NCBI GenBank assembly: GCA_001899385.1
Contig: MOYB01000003.1
Span: 115,485 to 158,322, forward strand
DNA: 42,838 nucleotides
Source: Candidatus Caenarcanum bioreactoricola
Lineage (GTDB): Bacteria > Cyanobacteriota > Vampirovibrionia > Caenarcaniphilales > Caenarcanaceae
Direction: 5' to 3'
Made by a program: the position numbers and the translations under genes. The notes beneath the pieces were generated by a model. It was not told the origin of the DNA. It made no database searches and was given only the letters and a program-made list of their open reading frames with translations. Shown piece by piece: positions 8,330-15,649 of this stretch. The first letter of the stretch is position 1. Each line of letters begins with the position of its first letter.

Positions 8330-8878
8330 ATGTTTGAAACAATTGAATATACAACATTAGTAGGAGAAGCTGCTCCTGAATTCGAAGAAATTTCAGCACT
8401 TGTTAATAATAATCCAGAAGCAACTATCTCTCTTTCTGATTATAAAGGCAAATGGGTAGTATTATTTTCTTATCCATTAGATTTTACTTTTGTTTGTCCT
8501 ACTGAAATAAAAGAATTAATTGCTAAAAAAGCTGAATTTGATAAATTAGAAGTACAGCCAATACTTCTTAGTACAGATAGTGCATTTTCTCATTTAGCAT
8601 GGCAGAAAGAAATAGGACAATGCCCTTATCCTTGGATAGCAGATACAAATCATGAAGTTAGCAGTGAATTCGCTATACTTAATGAAGAAAAAGGCATTAC
8701 TTATAGAGCAACAATTATTATTGATCCAGAAGGCATTGTTCAATCAGTACTTGTAAACAATCTTTCAGTAGGAAGAAACATAGATGAATTATTAAGAACA
8801 GTTGCTGCATTTAAAGAAGCTGCTAAAGGTAAACTCTTACCATGTAATTGGAAACCTGGTGATAAAGCATTAAATTAG
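8330..8878 (+). CDS. Typical 2-Cys peroxiredoxin (AhpC/Prx1 type)
   Basis: It reduces hydrogen peroxide and organic peroxides in the cytoplasm, usually with electrons from thioredoxin or AhpF. The peroxidatic Cys56 sits in DFTFVCPTE, and the resolving Cys172 in PCNWKPGD near the C-terminus, which places it in the typical 2-Cys class. Length (182 aa) is normal. The gene lies first in a tight plus-strand set with an ABC-2 permease (3-base gap) and map (no gap). An extended -10-like TGCTAGAAT lies at 8290-8298, about 30 bases before the ATG, but I see no good -35. It fits protection of oxygen-sensitive enzymes such as NrdD. Confidence 0.95.
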   Translation: MFETIEYTTLVGEAAPEFEEISALVNNNPEATISLSDYKGKWVVLFSYPLDFTFVCPTEIKELIAKKAEFDKLEVQPILLSTDSAFSHLAWQKEIGQCPYPWIADTNHEVSSEFAILNEEKGITYRATIIIDPEGIVQSVLVNNLSVGRNIDELLRTVAAFKEAAKGKLLPCNWKPGDKALN

Positions 8879-8881
8879 TTT

Positions 8882-9664
8882 ATGAAGAATAGAGATTCTT
8901 GGATTATTCAAAAAAGTGTTGTTTTTGCTCTTTTATTTAGGGAGATAAAAACACGCTTTGGAGAATATAAATTAGGTTATTTATGGGCAATTATAAATCC
9001 AGTTTTACATATATCGACATTTATTCTTTTATGGTCATTAACAGGAAGAACTGCTTTTAGAGATATTAGTTTGCCTTTGTTTTTAACAGTTAGTATAGTT
9101 CCTTGGTTTTGTTTTAGTGATATTGTCTCAAGAGGTATGAAAGCTGTTGAATCAAACAAATCTTTATTTAATTATCATAATGTAAAACCTGTGGATACTG
9201 TAATATCAAGAATAATTTTAGAAGTTTTAACTCATTTATCTGTATTTTGTTTAATAATTTTAACTTTAACGATTATAGGCTATAATACAGCTATTCAAAA
9301 TTTACTTTTATTTATTATTGCTTGGATTTTATTATTATTATTTTCTTCTGGTGTTAGTTTAATTGTAGGTTATTTTGCAAATACCTTTAAAAGCTTTGAG
9401 AAAATCGTACAATTTGTTCTGAGATTATTATATTTTTCTTCAGCTATATTTTACCCAATAGATGTAATGCCTCAAAAAGCTAGAAATATACTTTTGTTTA
9501 ATCCAGTTCTTCAAATAATTGAATTATTTAGAGCCTCTTATTTTGAATCTTTTAATCTTAAATATGTAGATTTTATTTATCTTATAATTTGGTCATTGTC
9601 TTTAATATTTATAGGTTTAATGTTATTTTATAATAATCGATATGAATTAATAAGAATTAAATAA
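8882..9664 (+). CDS. ABC-2 type permease (polysaccharide/O-antigen export family)
   Basis: A 260-residue inner-membrane protein with about six hydrophobic segments and a short basic N-terminus. FREIKTRFGEYKLGYLWAI near the start is the conserved N-terminal block of Wzm/KpsM/TagG permeases, which export O-antigen, capsule or teichoic-acid polymers with a partner ATPase. No ATP-binding subunit (Wzt/KpsT) is adjacent; the next gene is map with no intervening base, and the previous one is a peroxiredoxin. The partner must be elsewhere in the genome, or the permease is an orphan. ATG at 8882 follows the peroxiredoxin stop by three bases, suggesting translational coupling. Confidence 0.88.
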   Translation: MKNRDSWIIQKSVVFALLFREIKTRFGEYKLGYLWAIINPVLHISTFILLWSLTGRTAFRDISLPLFLTVSIVPWFCFSDIVSRGMKAVESNKSLFNYHNVKPVDTVISRIILEVLTHLSVFCLIILTLTIIGYNTAIQNLLLFIIAWILLLLFSSGVSLIVGYFANTFKSFEKIVQFVLRLLYFSSAIFYPIDVMPQKARNILLFNPVLQIIELFRASYFESFNLKYVDFIYLIIWSLSLIFIGLMLFYNNRYELIRIK

Positions 9665-10468
9665 ATGAATAATGATAGAGAAATTTATATTTATACAGAA
9701 GTAGAAGAGCTTGAATATTTTAGGAAAGCCGGCGAATTAGCTGCAAAAACTCTTAATGCAACTTCAGAACTTATTAAACCAGGTATTTCAACTTGGGATT
9801 TAGATGTATTTGCAGAGACCTTTATAAGAGATGCAGGTGCAATTCCTACTTTCAAAGGATATCTTGGTTTTCCATGTACTCTTTGTACTTCTGTAAATCA
9901 TGAAGTTGTTCACGGTATACCAAATAAATTAAAAATACTTAAAGAAGGAGATATTTTAAGTATTGATGTAGGTGTTACTTTAAGTATAGGTAAAAATGGA
10001 GAAGTAAAAAACTTTGTAGGAGATAATGCAAAAACTATAGGTGTTGGAAAAATAAATGAAAAATTAATTTCTTTAATGGAAGATAATAAACTTGCTTTAA
10101 GAGAAGGTGTAAAACAATGTAAAGCAGGAAATTACATATCAGATATAGCTAGAGCAATAGAAAACATAGCAATAGAAAAGAAAAGAGGATCAATAAAAGA
10201 TTTTGGAGGGCACGGTATTGGTCCACAATATCATGCAGGACCTTTTATTCCTAACTTTGTAAGTTATTTTAATTTTGTACCAGATACAAAAATAGAAAAG
10301 GGTATGATTTTAGCAATAGAACCAATGTTTTCTTTAGGTTTAGATGAAATTCGAAGAATGAAAGATAATTGGACTATTATTACTAAAGATAATAAACCTT
10401 GTTGTCATTTTGAATATTCTGTTTTAATTACAGATGATGAGCCTGAAATATTAACTAAATGGGATTAA
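9665..10468 (+). CDS. map: Methionine aminopeptidase, type I
   Basis: It removes the initiator Met from new proteins in the cytoplasm. All five metal ligands can be placed: Asp101 (SIDVG), Asp120 (VGDNAKT), His183 (GGHGIG), Glu219 (AIEPMF) and Glu250 (HFEYSVLIT), and His83 (VVHGIP) matches the substrate-binding His. An insertion of several residues separates the two Asp ligands (SIGKNGEVKNF), making this part longer than in E. coli Map. Length 267 aa. The ATG follows the permease stop directly, and the stop overlaps the stop of the opposite-strand gene by four bases. Confidence 0.95.
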   Translation: MNNDREIYIYTEVEELEYFRKAGELAAKTLNATSELIKPGISTWDLDVFAETFIRDAGAIPTFKGYLGFPCTLCTSVNHEVVHGIPNKLKILKEGDILSIDVGVTLSIGKNGEVKNFVGDNAKTIGVGKINEKLISLMEDNKLALREGVKQCKAGNYISDIARAIENIAIEKKRGSIKDFGGHGIGPQYHAGPFIPNFVSYFNFVPDTKIEKGMILAIEPMFSLGLDEIRRMKDNWTIITKDNKPCCHFEYSVLITDDEPEILTKWD

Positions 10469-11172
10469 TCTTCTGCTTGTGCTAAAGTCAAACCTATTGG
10501 CATACCTCTAGGGAAAGAATCTTTTATTATTTTATCAAGATATTTAAGGCTTGCTTTTGTTTCTTCTACTTTAGTAGTAATAATATTTTCCTTAATTTTA
10601 GGATGTTTTTCTATAAAAGGAACAATATATTTATCCCATAGATGTATACAATATTCAAGGAAAATAACAGTTAATAAACCAGCAAAGAGTTTTCCTCCTT
10701 TGCTTAATATATATTTGCTATATTTTTGTAAAAAAGGAAGTTTTGTAAATATATTAATAAGTCCATTACCTTTAAGTCCAAGTACCCATGGTATAAGAAA
10801 AGTTGGAACTACAAAGCTAAAAAGTAATAATCCAAGTCCTTTCATTTGTATATGATATTGACTTTTTGAACTTTCTTGCCCTGATATTTTTGTAATACTT
10901 AGAAGTGCTATTAAATCTATAATAGATCGTCTAAGAAGCCCTAATTTACTTTCTCCATGATAAAAATGAGGTTTTATGCCTGATGAATCTATGATGTTTG
11001 CAATTTCATTTACAAAAGGTAAGAGAAATAATATTTTGTCAAAAAATGAAGAATCTTTTTTCTTTTCATTATTATTGCTATTTTTATTATCATTAATTTC
11101 AGAATCTTTCTTCTTATTAGATCTAAAAGAAGAATTTATTTTCCTATGCAATGATAATGCGTGAATTTGCAT
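10465..11172 (-). CDS. Hypothetical membrane protein with shared N-terminal motif
   Basis: Unknown family, 235 aa. It opens with MQIHALSL, which matches the M-x-[IVA]-x-x-[IL]-[NSH]-[LS] motif also seen in the genes at 15100, 17160, 18801 and 28534. A Lys/Asn/Ser-rich, probably disordered linker (about 15-42) follows. Clear membrane segments lie at about 113-135 and 160-178, with weaker hydrophobic stretches at 45-60 and 83-95; the C-terminal 50 residues are charged and helical. There is no cleavable signal peptide. The gene stands alone on the minus strand, convergent with map (four-base overlap at TTAA) and downstream of tRNA-Ile. A duplicated 24-base element lies just upstream (11185-11240). 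Confidence 0.75.
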   Translation of the reverse strand: MQIHALSLHRKINSSFRSNKKKDSEINDNKNSNNNEKKKDSSFFDKILFLLPFVNEIANIIDSSGIKPHFYHGESKLGLLRRSIIDLIALLSITKISGQESSKSQYHIQMKGLGLLLFSFVVPTFLIPWVLGLKGNGLINIFTKLPFLQKYSKYILSKGGKLFAGLLTVIFLEYCIHLWDKYIVPFIEKHPKIKENIITTKVEETKASLKYLDKIIKDSFPRGMPIGLTLAQAED

Positions 11173-11184
11173 AATTTATAATGA

Positions 11185-11240
11185 AATTTTATAGAAGGAT
11201 TTTTATATAGGATAGGAATTTTATAAAAAGATTTTTATAT
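11185..11240. repeat. Two-copy 24-bp direct repeat upstream of the 10465-11172 gene
   Basis: Copies at 11185-11208 and 11217-11240 differ at only 2 of 24 positions and start 32 bases apart, about three helical turns. They lie within 70 bases upstream of the ATG at 11172 on the minus strand, a suitable place for a tandem operator or a duplicated promoter. Low sequence complexity means chance similarity cannot be excluded. Confidence 0.5.
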
Positions 11241-11328
11241 CTCTACTTATATATTAACAGAAAATTCAGAAAAGTTAAAGCTTTCTTAATGAAACTATTA
11301 AGAATATATTATTATGGTTGAAAAAAAT

Positions 11329-11402
11329 TGGGCGATACTGGACTCGAACCAGTGACCTCAGCTTTATCAGAGCTGCGCTCTAGCCACCTGAGCTAATCGC
11401 CC
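11329..11402 (-). tRNA. tRNA-Ile (anticodon GAT)
   Basis: On the minus strand the sequence folds as a full cloverleaf. The 7-bp acceptor is GGGCGAT/ATCGCCC. The D arm is GCTC/GAGC, the anticodon stem is CAGCT/AGCTG with loop CTGATAA, and the T arm is ACTGG-TTCGAGT-CCAGT. The anticodon GAT reads isoleucine AUC/AUU. The discriminator base is A. CCA is not encoded; a run of seven T follows almost at once and may end transcription. It is not beside rRNA genes in this window. Confidence 0.95.
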
Positions 11403-11487
11403 ATAAAATAACTATAAAATAATAACATTTTTTATTTTAAATTAGACATTATCTTTAAATATTTTTAATTGATATAAAATATAAAGA

Positions 11488-12933
11488 ATGGAAATAAATT
11501 CAAATAAAATTGACAATACTCTTTTAGGAGTTTCTTATTTATTTTCAATTTTTGGATTTAATTTTCTTTTTGCTTTAATTTGTTCTTGGATATTTAGAAA
11601 AAAATATTCTTTATGTTTAGGACTTTTACAATCAGCTTTAATACAATTTCCTTTTTTTATTTTATCTTCAGTTATATTTTTATTTTATGCTTGGGATTTA
11701 TTTTTATATGGAAATCCTCTTACTTCTGAAATTATAAAAACTAAATGGCTTCCTGTTTCTATAACTCTTAGTGTTTTTATTTTTATAATTTTATCTTGTT
11801 TATCTTTTTATGCCTTTAATGGCAAAGAAATAAAAATCCCTATTATTTATAATTTAAGTAAAAAAATAATAAGATTTTTAACAGTAAAAAAAATATCTAG
11901 AGCTTTATGTCTAAATCTTATATTACCGGGTTTTGGTTTTTTATATTTAGGTAAAGTTGTTCTTGGAATATCTCTAATATTTACTTTTTTATTTAGTTTA
12001 TTTATTTTAGGATTTTTAGTTTTAGGTTTTTTCTATTTTCCTTTAGCAAAAGATTTATTAAGTTTATTTGGATTTTACCTTAGAATCAAGGATTCCGAAA
12101 TTTTTAATGGTCAAACAGAATTATTATATATAGCAATAATGCTAATTATTTTAGTTTTAATATATTATATAACTATTAAATTTACTCTTCAGAAGCAAGG
12201 TTTTAAACAAAGACTTGTAGTTTCTAGTTTTTCATTTGCTTATGTAATTCAATTATTTTGTTTGATATCTATATTTTTAATTCCATTTATATTTTCAACA
12301 GGAGAAGTAAAAGAAGCTATAGATAAAAGAGCTAAAGAAATTTATGAAAGATTAAAAAAAGAAAAAGAAAAAAATAAAGATAAAAAGCAAATTAAAAAAG
12401 CTGAAAAAGAAATTAATATAAGTTTTGATCTTATAATTCCTGAAAAAATAGATGGACTTAATGATTTTTCAACTAAGCCTTTTTCAAATAAATCAGATAA
12501 AGAAATTAAAAAAACAGAAATAGGTTTTAATGATAAAGGTAATTTTTCTGAAAGAGAATTAATGAAAAAAGCCTCTAGATATAGCAAAAGTTATTCAGAA
12601 TATATAAGTTCAAAAGTAAGAGAAAATAATAGAGATCAAATTATTTGGGAAAAAAGCAATAATAAGCCTTATGCAATGATTATAGAATATTTTGTAGAGC
12701 CTAATGGTAGTATCTCTCAAATAAATGTTGTTGAATCGTCTAATGACCTAGAAACAGATGCTGTTGTAATTTCTGTTATAGAATCTATGAATCCAATGAT
12801 GCCTACTTCTGCAGGTGAAAAACTTAGAATTACAGAACTTTTTTGGAATTCATCAGATCCTTCTAATCTAAATACAAAATTTAAAAGATTTCTTGCAAAT
12901 TATCCAGATGGGCGAATAATAGAAAAAATTTAA
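11488..12933 (+). CDS. Polytopic membrane protein with TonB/TolA-like C-terminal domain
   Basis: 481 aa. The N-terminal 280 residues hold about seven hydrophobic segments. Around residues 145-165 is LPGFGFLYLGKVVLG, which resembles the P-G-x-G-x-x-Y-x-G-x-x-x-x-G core of TM2-type membrane domains. A highly charged Lys/Glu linker follows (about 285-390). The last 90 residues (YAMIIEYFVEPNGSISQINV onward, then ETDAVVISVIESM) fit the beta-alpha pattern of TonB/TolA C-terminal domains, which bridge the inner membrane to outer-membrane partners. It shares this layout with the protein at 13681-15018. No ExbB/ExbD motor genes are near. The stop codon abuts that of nrdG on the other strand. Confidence 0.7.
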   Translation: MEINSNKIDNTLLGVSYLFSIFGFNFLFALICSWIFRKKYSLCLGLLQSALIQFPFFILSSVIFLFYAWDLFLYGNPLTSEIIKTKWLPVSITLSVFIFIILSCLSFYAFNGKEIKIPIIYNLSKKIIRFLTVKKISRALCLNLILPGFGFLYLGKVVLGISLIFTFLFSLFILGFLVLGFFYFPLAKDLLSLFGFYLRIKDSEIFNGQTELLYIAIMLIILVLIYYITIKFTLQKQGFKQRLVVSSFSFAYVIQLFCLISIFLIPFIFSTGEVKEAIDKRAKEIYERLKKEKEKNKDKKQIKKAEKEINISFDLIIPEKIDGLNDFSTKPFSNKSDKEIKKTEIGFNDKGNFSERELMKKASRYSKSYSEYISSKVRENNRDQIIWEKSNNKPYAMIIEYFVEPNGSISQINVVESSNDLETDAVVISVIESMNPMMPTSAGEKLRITELFWNSSDPSNLNTKFKRFLANYPDGRIIEKI

Positions 12934-13641
12934 TTAATAATTTGCTCTTAGTTTACAGTTTATATTTTTTGACAACATAAAATCTCGCATTTTCTCAAGT
13001 ATTTCTAATGAATAATTATTTTTATTATTTCTCCAATATTCTTTAGGAGCAAATTCTGATGCTTTGAATTTAGCTAAATAATAATTTTTACAACCTTTAA
13101 TTAATTGACTTATTTTTTCTAAATCTTCAAATTCAACTATAATAGGTGCAACAGTTGTTCTAAATTCATGATCTATTCCTGAATTTATTATAAAATCTAT
13201 TGATTGTTTTATTTCTTTTGTAAAATCTTCATTATTTTTTGTTAAAAGTTTATATTTTTCAAGAGAAGTCTTAATATCCATAGCAATATAATCTATAACA
13301 ACTTCTTGACAAAGTTTAATTAATTTTTCTGACAAAGTTCCGTTTGTATCAAGCTTTACAAGAAAACCTAATTCTTTTATTTTTTTTATAAAACCAGATA
13401 AGTCATTATATAGCAGAGGTTCTCCTCCTGTTATACAAACACCTTCAAGCTTAGATTTTCTTTTTTCTAAAAAATTTAATATATCTTCTTCTTTATAAGT
13501 TTCAATAAAGTTATTTTTTTCAATAAGTTGTGAATTATGACAATATGGGCAAAGCATATTACATCCTGCTAAAAATAAAGTACAAGCAATTTTTTCAGGA
13601 TAATCAAGTAAAGTTATTTTGTTAAATCCGTAAAATATCAT
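12934..13641 (-). CDS. nrdG: Anaerobic ribonucleotide reductase activating protein (radical SAM)
   Basis: A radical-SAM enzyme that uses S-adenosylmethionine and a [4Fe-4S] cluster to put the glycyl radical on NrdD. The cluster motif is CNMLCPYC (C-x3-C-x2-C) near residue 27, and the SAM-binding ITGGEPLL follows at about 93. At 235 aa it is longer than E. coli NrdG and matches the larger NrdG2/PflA-like subgroup whose N-terminus reads G-x-x-K-x-T-L-x-D-Y-P. The only obvious substrate in the window is NrdD at 610-2688. It sits between two TonB-like genes on the other strand. It could also activate another glycyl-radical enzyme not seen here. Confidence 0.88.
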   Translation of the reverse strand: MIFYGFNKITLLDYPEKIACTLFLAGCNMLCPYCHNSQLIEKNNFIETYKEEDILNFLEKRKSKLEGVCITGGEPLLYNDLSGFIKKIKELGFLVKLDTNGTLSEKLIKLCQEVVIDYIAMDIKTSLEKYKLLTKNNEDFTKEIKQSIDFIINSGIDHEFRTTVAPIIVEFEDLEKISQLIKGCKNYYLAKFKASEFAPKEYWRNNKNNYSLEILEKMRDFMLSKNINCKLRANY

Positions 13642-13680
13642 AGACTTTTAAAAAACATAATTTAATTTTATACTGTTTTC

Positions 13681-15018
13681 ATGAACAATTTATCTCTTAA
13701 TTTTCATAATCATTTTAAAGCACCTGAACAAAAAACAGCTAATGATTTTTTTGATTTTTCTTTTTGGGTGCCAGGTCTACCCCATATACTTAATGATCAG
13801 CAAATAGAAAAAGGCTTTGTTCTTCTTATTTCAGCATTTTCAATTATTATATCTTTATTATTTTTAATATTTTCAAATATAGTCTGTCCTAAAGCTTGTC
13901 AAATAAGTCTTGCAAATATTCTTAATATATCCCCTTTAGCTCTAAAATCACTTTTTGAAGCATCTATAGGTTTTAAAATTGCTTGTGCTTCTCTTTTAAT
14001 AATATTATTTTCTTATTTGCTTAATTATAGTAATCAAGATTTTGAAAAACGCTTTAAACTCTTTGAACTTGATAAAAAACCTAATGTTTTAGCTCCTTCA
14101 ATTAGTACTGCTTATATAATTTTCTTAAGTATATTTTCTTGTTTTTTTACTTATGGAATATTTCATTTTGTACCATTAAAAAAAGAAATACCTATTGATT
14201 TAATATATTACGATAATCCCATAGTTAAAAAAGAAGAAAAACAACCACCTAAAACAAAAAATCTTGGACCACAAAATGTAAAAGATTCAGGACAAAAAAT
14301 TAAAAATGAAAAACTTCAACCTGGTAAATATCGTAAAAACCGTCCAGTAAATAATATAAAAGAAGAAAAAGTTAAAACTCCACAAAAACAAAGTAAAAGT
14401 ATTAAAATAGAACCCCCTAAACCTAAATCACAAACAAAGCCTTCTGAAACAAGAGATAATACTCTTAAGAAATTTAAACCAAAGCTTTCTGAAGAAGGAG
14501 AAAACTCAGCAGATAAATCTTCTAATTCAAATCCTACTCCTAAACAAATAAGTCAACAAAGTTCTAATTCAAATAGTTCTAATAATATTAGAACTCCTGT
14601 ATTAAGTAATAAAAGTTCTTCTGCTTCTTCTTCAGATCAAAGTGCTGGTAGCGGGAATGTCCCGTCAAATAATCCAAATGGTGATGGCACTATTGCTACA
14701 CGAAAAAGTCCTGTTGATTATGGACCATACAAAAGAGATATTCAGGCGCGTATACAAAGAGCATGGAAGCCTTCAAGTGATTCTAAAGATGATTTTGTAA
14801 AAGTTGAATTTCAATTATATAAAAATGGACAAATAGTAGCTAATTCTTTAAAAATCATTCAAGCAACTAATAAAGAAGCATCTAATGTAGCCTTAAAAGC
14901 AATAATGGATGCCGCACCTAGTTTTAGACCTTTGCCAGAAGGCTCAGCAGATAAAATAATAGTTAGATTTGAATTTACAAAAACAGGTATAAGTTCTAGC
15001 TCTGGTAAAAGTTATTAA
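13681..15018 (+). CDS. TonB/TolA family envelope protein with TM2-like N-terminus
   Basis: 445 aa. Residues 28-45 (FWVPGLPHILNDQQIEKG) fit the TM2-type P-G-L-x-x-x-x-x-x-Q-x-x-K-G pattern, and about four membrane segments lie between 45 and 165. A long Pro/Lys/Ser/Asn-rich periplasmic linker (about 178-343) ends in a TonB/TolA C-terminal domain (about 345-433). That domain includes YGPYKRDIQARIQRAWKP and a repeated-beta pattern with FRPLPEGS. TonB/TolA domains transmit energy to, or stabilise, the outer membrane. Normal TonB has one N-terminal helix, so the polytopic anchor is unusual. It is a likely paralogue of the protein at 11488-12933, with nrdG lying between them on the other strand. 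Confidence 0.78.
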   Translation: MNNLSLNFHNHFKAPEQKTANDFFDFSFWVPGLPHILNDQQIEKGFVLLISAFSIIISLLFLIFSNIVCPKACQISLANILNISPLALKSLFEASIGFKIACASLLIILFSYLLNYSNQDFEKRFKLFELDKKPNVLAPSISTAYIIFLSIFSCFFTYGIFHFVPLKKEIPIDLIYYDNPIVKKEEKQPPKTKNLGPQNVKDSGQKIKNEKLQPGKYRKNRPVNNIKEEKVKTPQKQSKSIKIEPPKPKSQTKPSETRDNTLKKFKPKLSEEGENSADKSSNSNPTPKQISQQSSNSNSSNNIRTPVLSNKSSSASSSDQSAGSGNVPSNNPNGDGTIATRKSPVDYGPYKRDIQARIQRAWKPSSDSKDDFVKVEFQLYKNGQIVANSLKIIQATNKEASNVALKAIMDAAPSFRPLPEGSADKIIVRFEFTKTGISSSSGKSY

Positions 15019-15024
15019 TATTTA

Positions 15025-15054
15025 TTGACAATATAGCCTTAATCTTTCTATAAT
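15025..15054 (+). promoter_or_regulatory. Sigma-70-type promoter for the 15100 gene
   Basis: TTGACA at 15025-15030 and TATAAT at 15049-15054 are perfect consensus hexamers 18 bases apart. Transcription would begin near 15062, giving a leader of about 40 bases before the ATG at 15100. This is the best promoter in the window. Confidence 0.8.
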
Positions 15055-15099
15055 TAAAATATAAAGATATTAAATATAATTAAAATAAATTTAAAATTC

Positions 15100-15549
15100 A
15101 TGATAGTAGCAGCAATAAACTCAAAAACTTTTAAATCTTCTTATAAAGTAGCTAGTAGTAAAGCTTTTAAATCACGGCGTTCTAATGATCAAGATGAAGA
15201 AAAATTTAAAAATCCAGAAAATATAACTTTTTCAAAAGGACTTAGGCATGTTATTAGCAATGTTGTTTCTTCTGCTGTAAAACTTGGCTTCTTTTTAACT
15301 GCTATAGGTGCACTTTTTGGTTTATTTGGAGCTGGTAGTATAATGGCTATTTCACGTTTTGCTAAAAATGCAAATATTGCTAAAACAGAGTTAGCAGCTC
15401 TCTCTGGACTTAGCATTGGTACTGGGGCTACAGTAGGAGCTCTTGTTGGAATTAGATGGGGTGGTATTATAGGTTTCTTCAAAGGTTTATGGGATATTTT
15501 TGTTGTGCCTAATAAAAAAAGAATTTTTGGAAAAAGAGATGAAAATTAA
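15100..15549 (+). CDS. Small hypothetical membrane protein with shared N-terminal motif
   Basis: 149 aa, not recognised. MIVAAINS at the start matches the motif shared with the genes at 10465, 17160, 18801 and 28534. Residues 9-48 are basic and polar with a KAFKSRR patch. Two glycine-rich hydrophobic stretches follow (about 58-84 and 101-130), the second with small-residue spacing typical of packed helices. The C-terminus is Lys/Arg-rich, placing it in the cytoplasm if both helices span. A consensus promoter at 15025-15054 suggests strong constitutive expression. It stands between a TonB-like gene and nadE and is transcribed alone or with nadE (100-base gap). Confidence 0.75.
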   Translation: MIVAAINSKTFKSSYKVASSKAFKSRRSNDQDEEKFKNPENITFSKGLRHVISNVVSSAVKLGFFLTAIGALFGLFGAGSIMAISRFAKNANIAKTELAALSGLSIGTGATVGALVGIRWGGIIGFFKGLWDIFVVPNKKRIFGKRDEN

Positions 15550-15649
15550 TATCTATAACGAATCATTATAAAAACTATAAGCAAAAATTATTTTCTTTAT
15601 TTGTAAATTAAAATATAACTTAAAATAAATTATATTAAAGATTTTATTT

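Noticed and set aside
15189-15482. 97-codon Pro/Ala-rich open frame on the minus strand
   Set aside because: It is antisense to the 15100 membrane gene, which has a consensus promoter and a better coding pattern.
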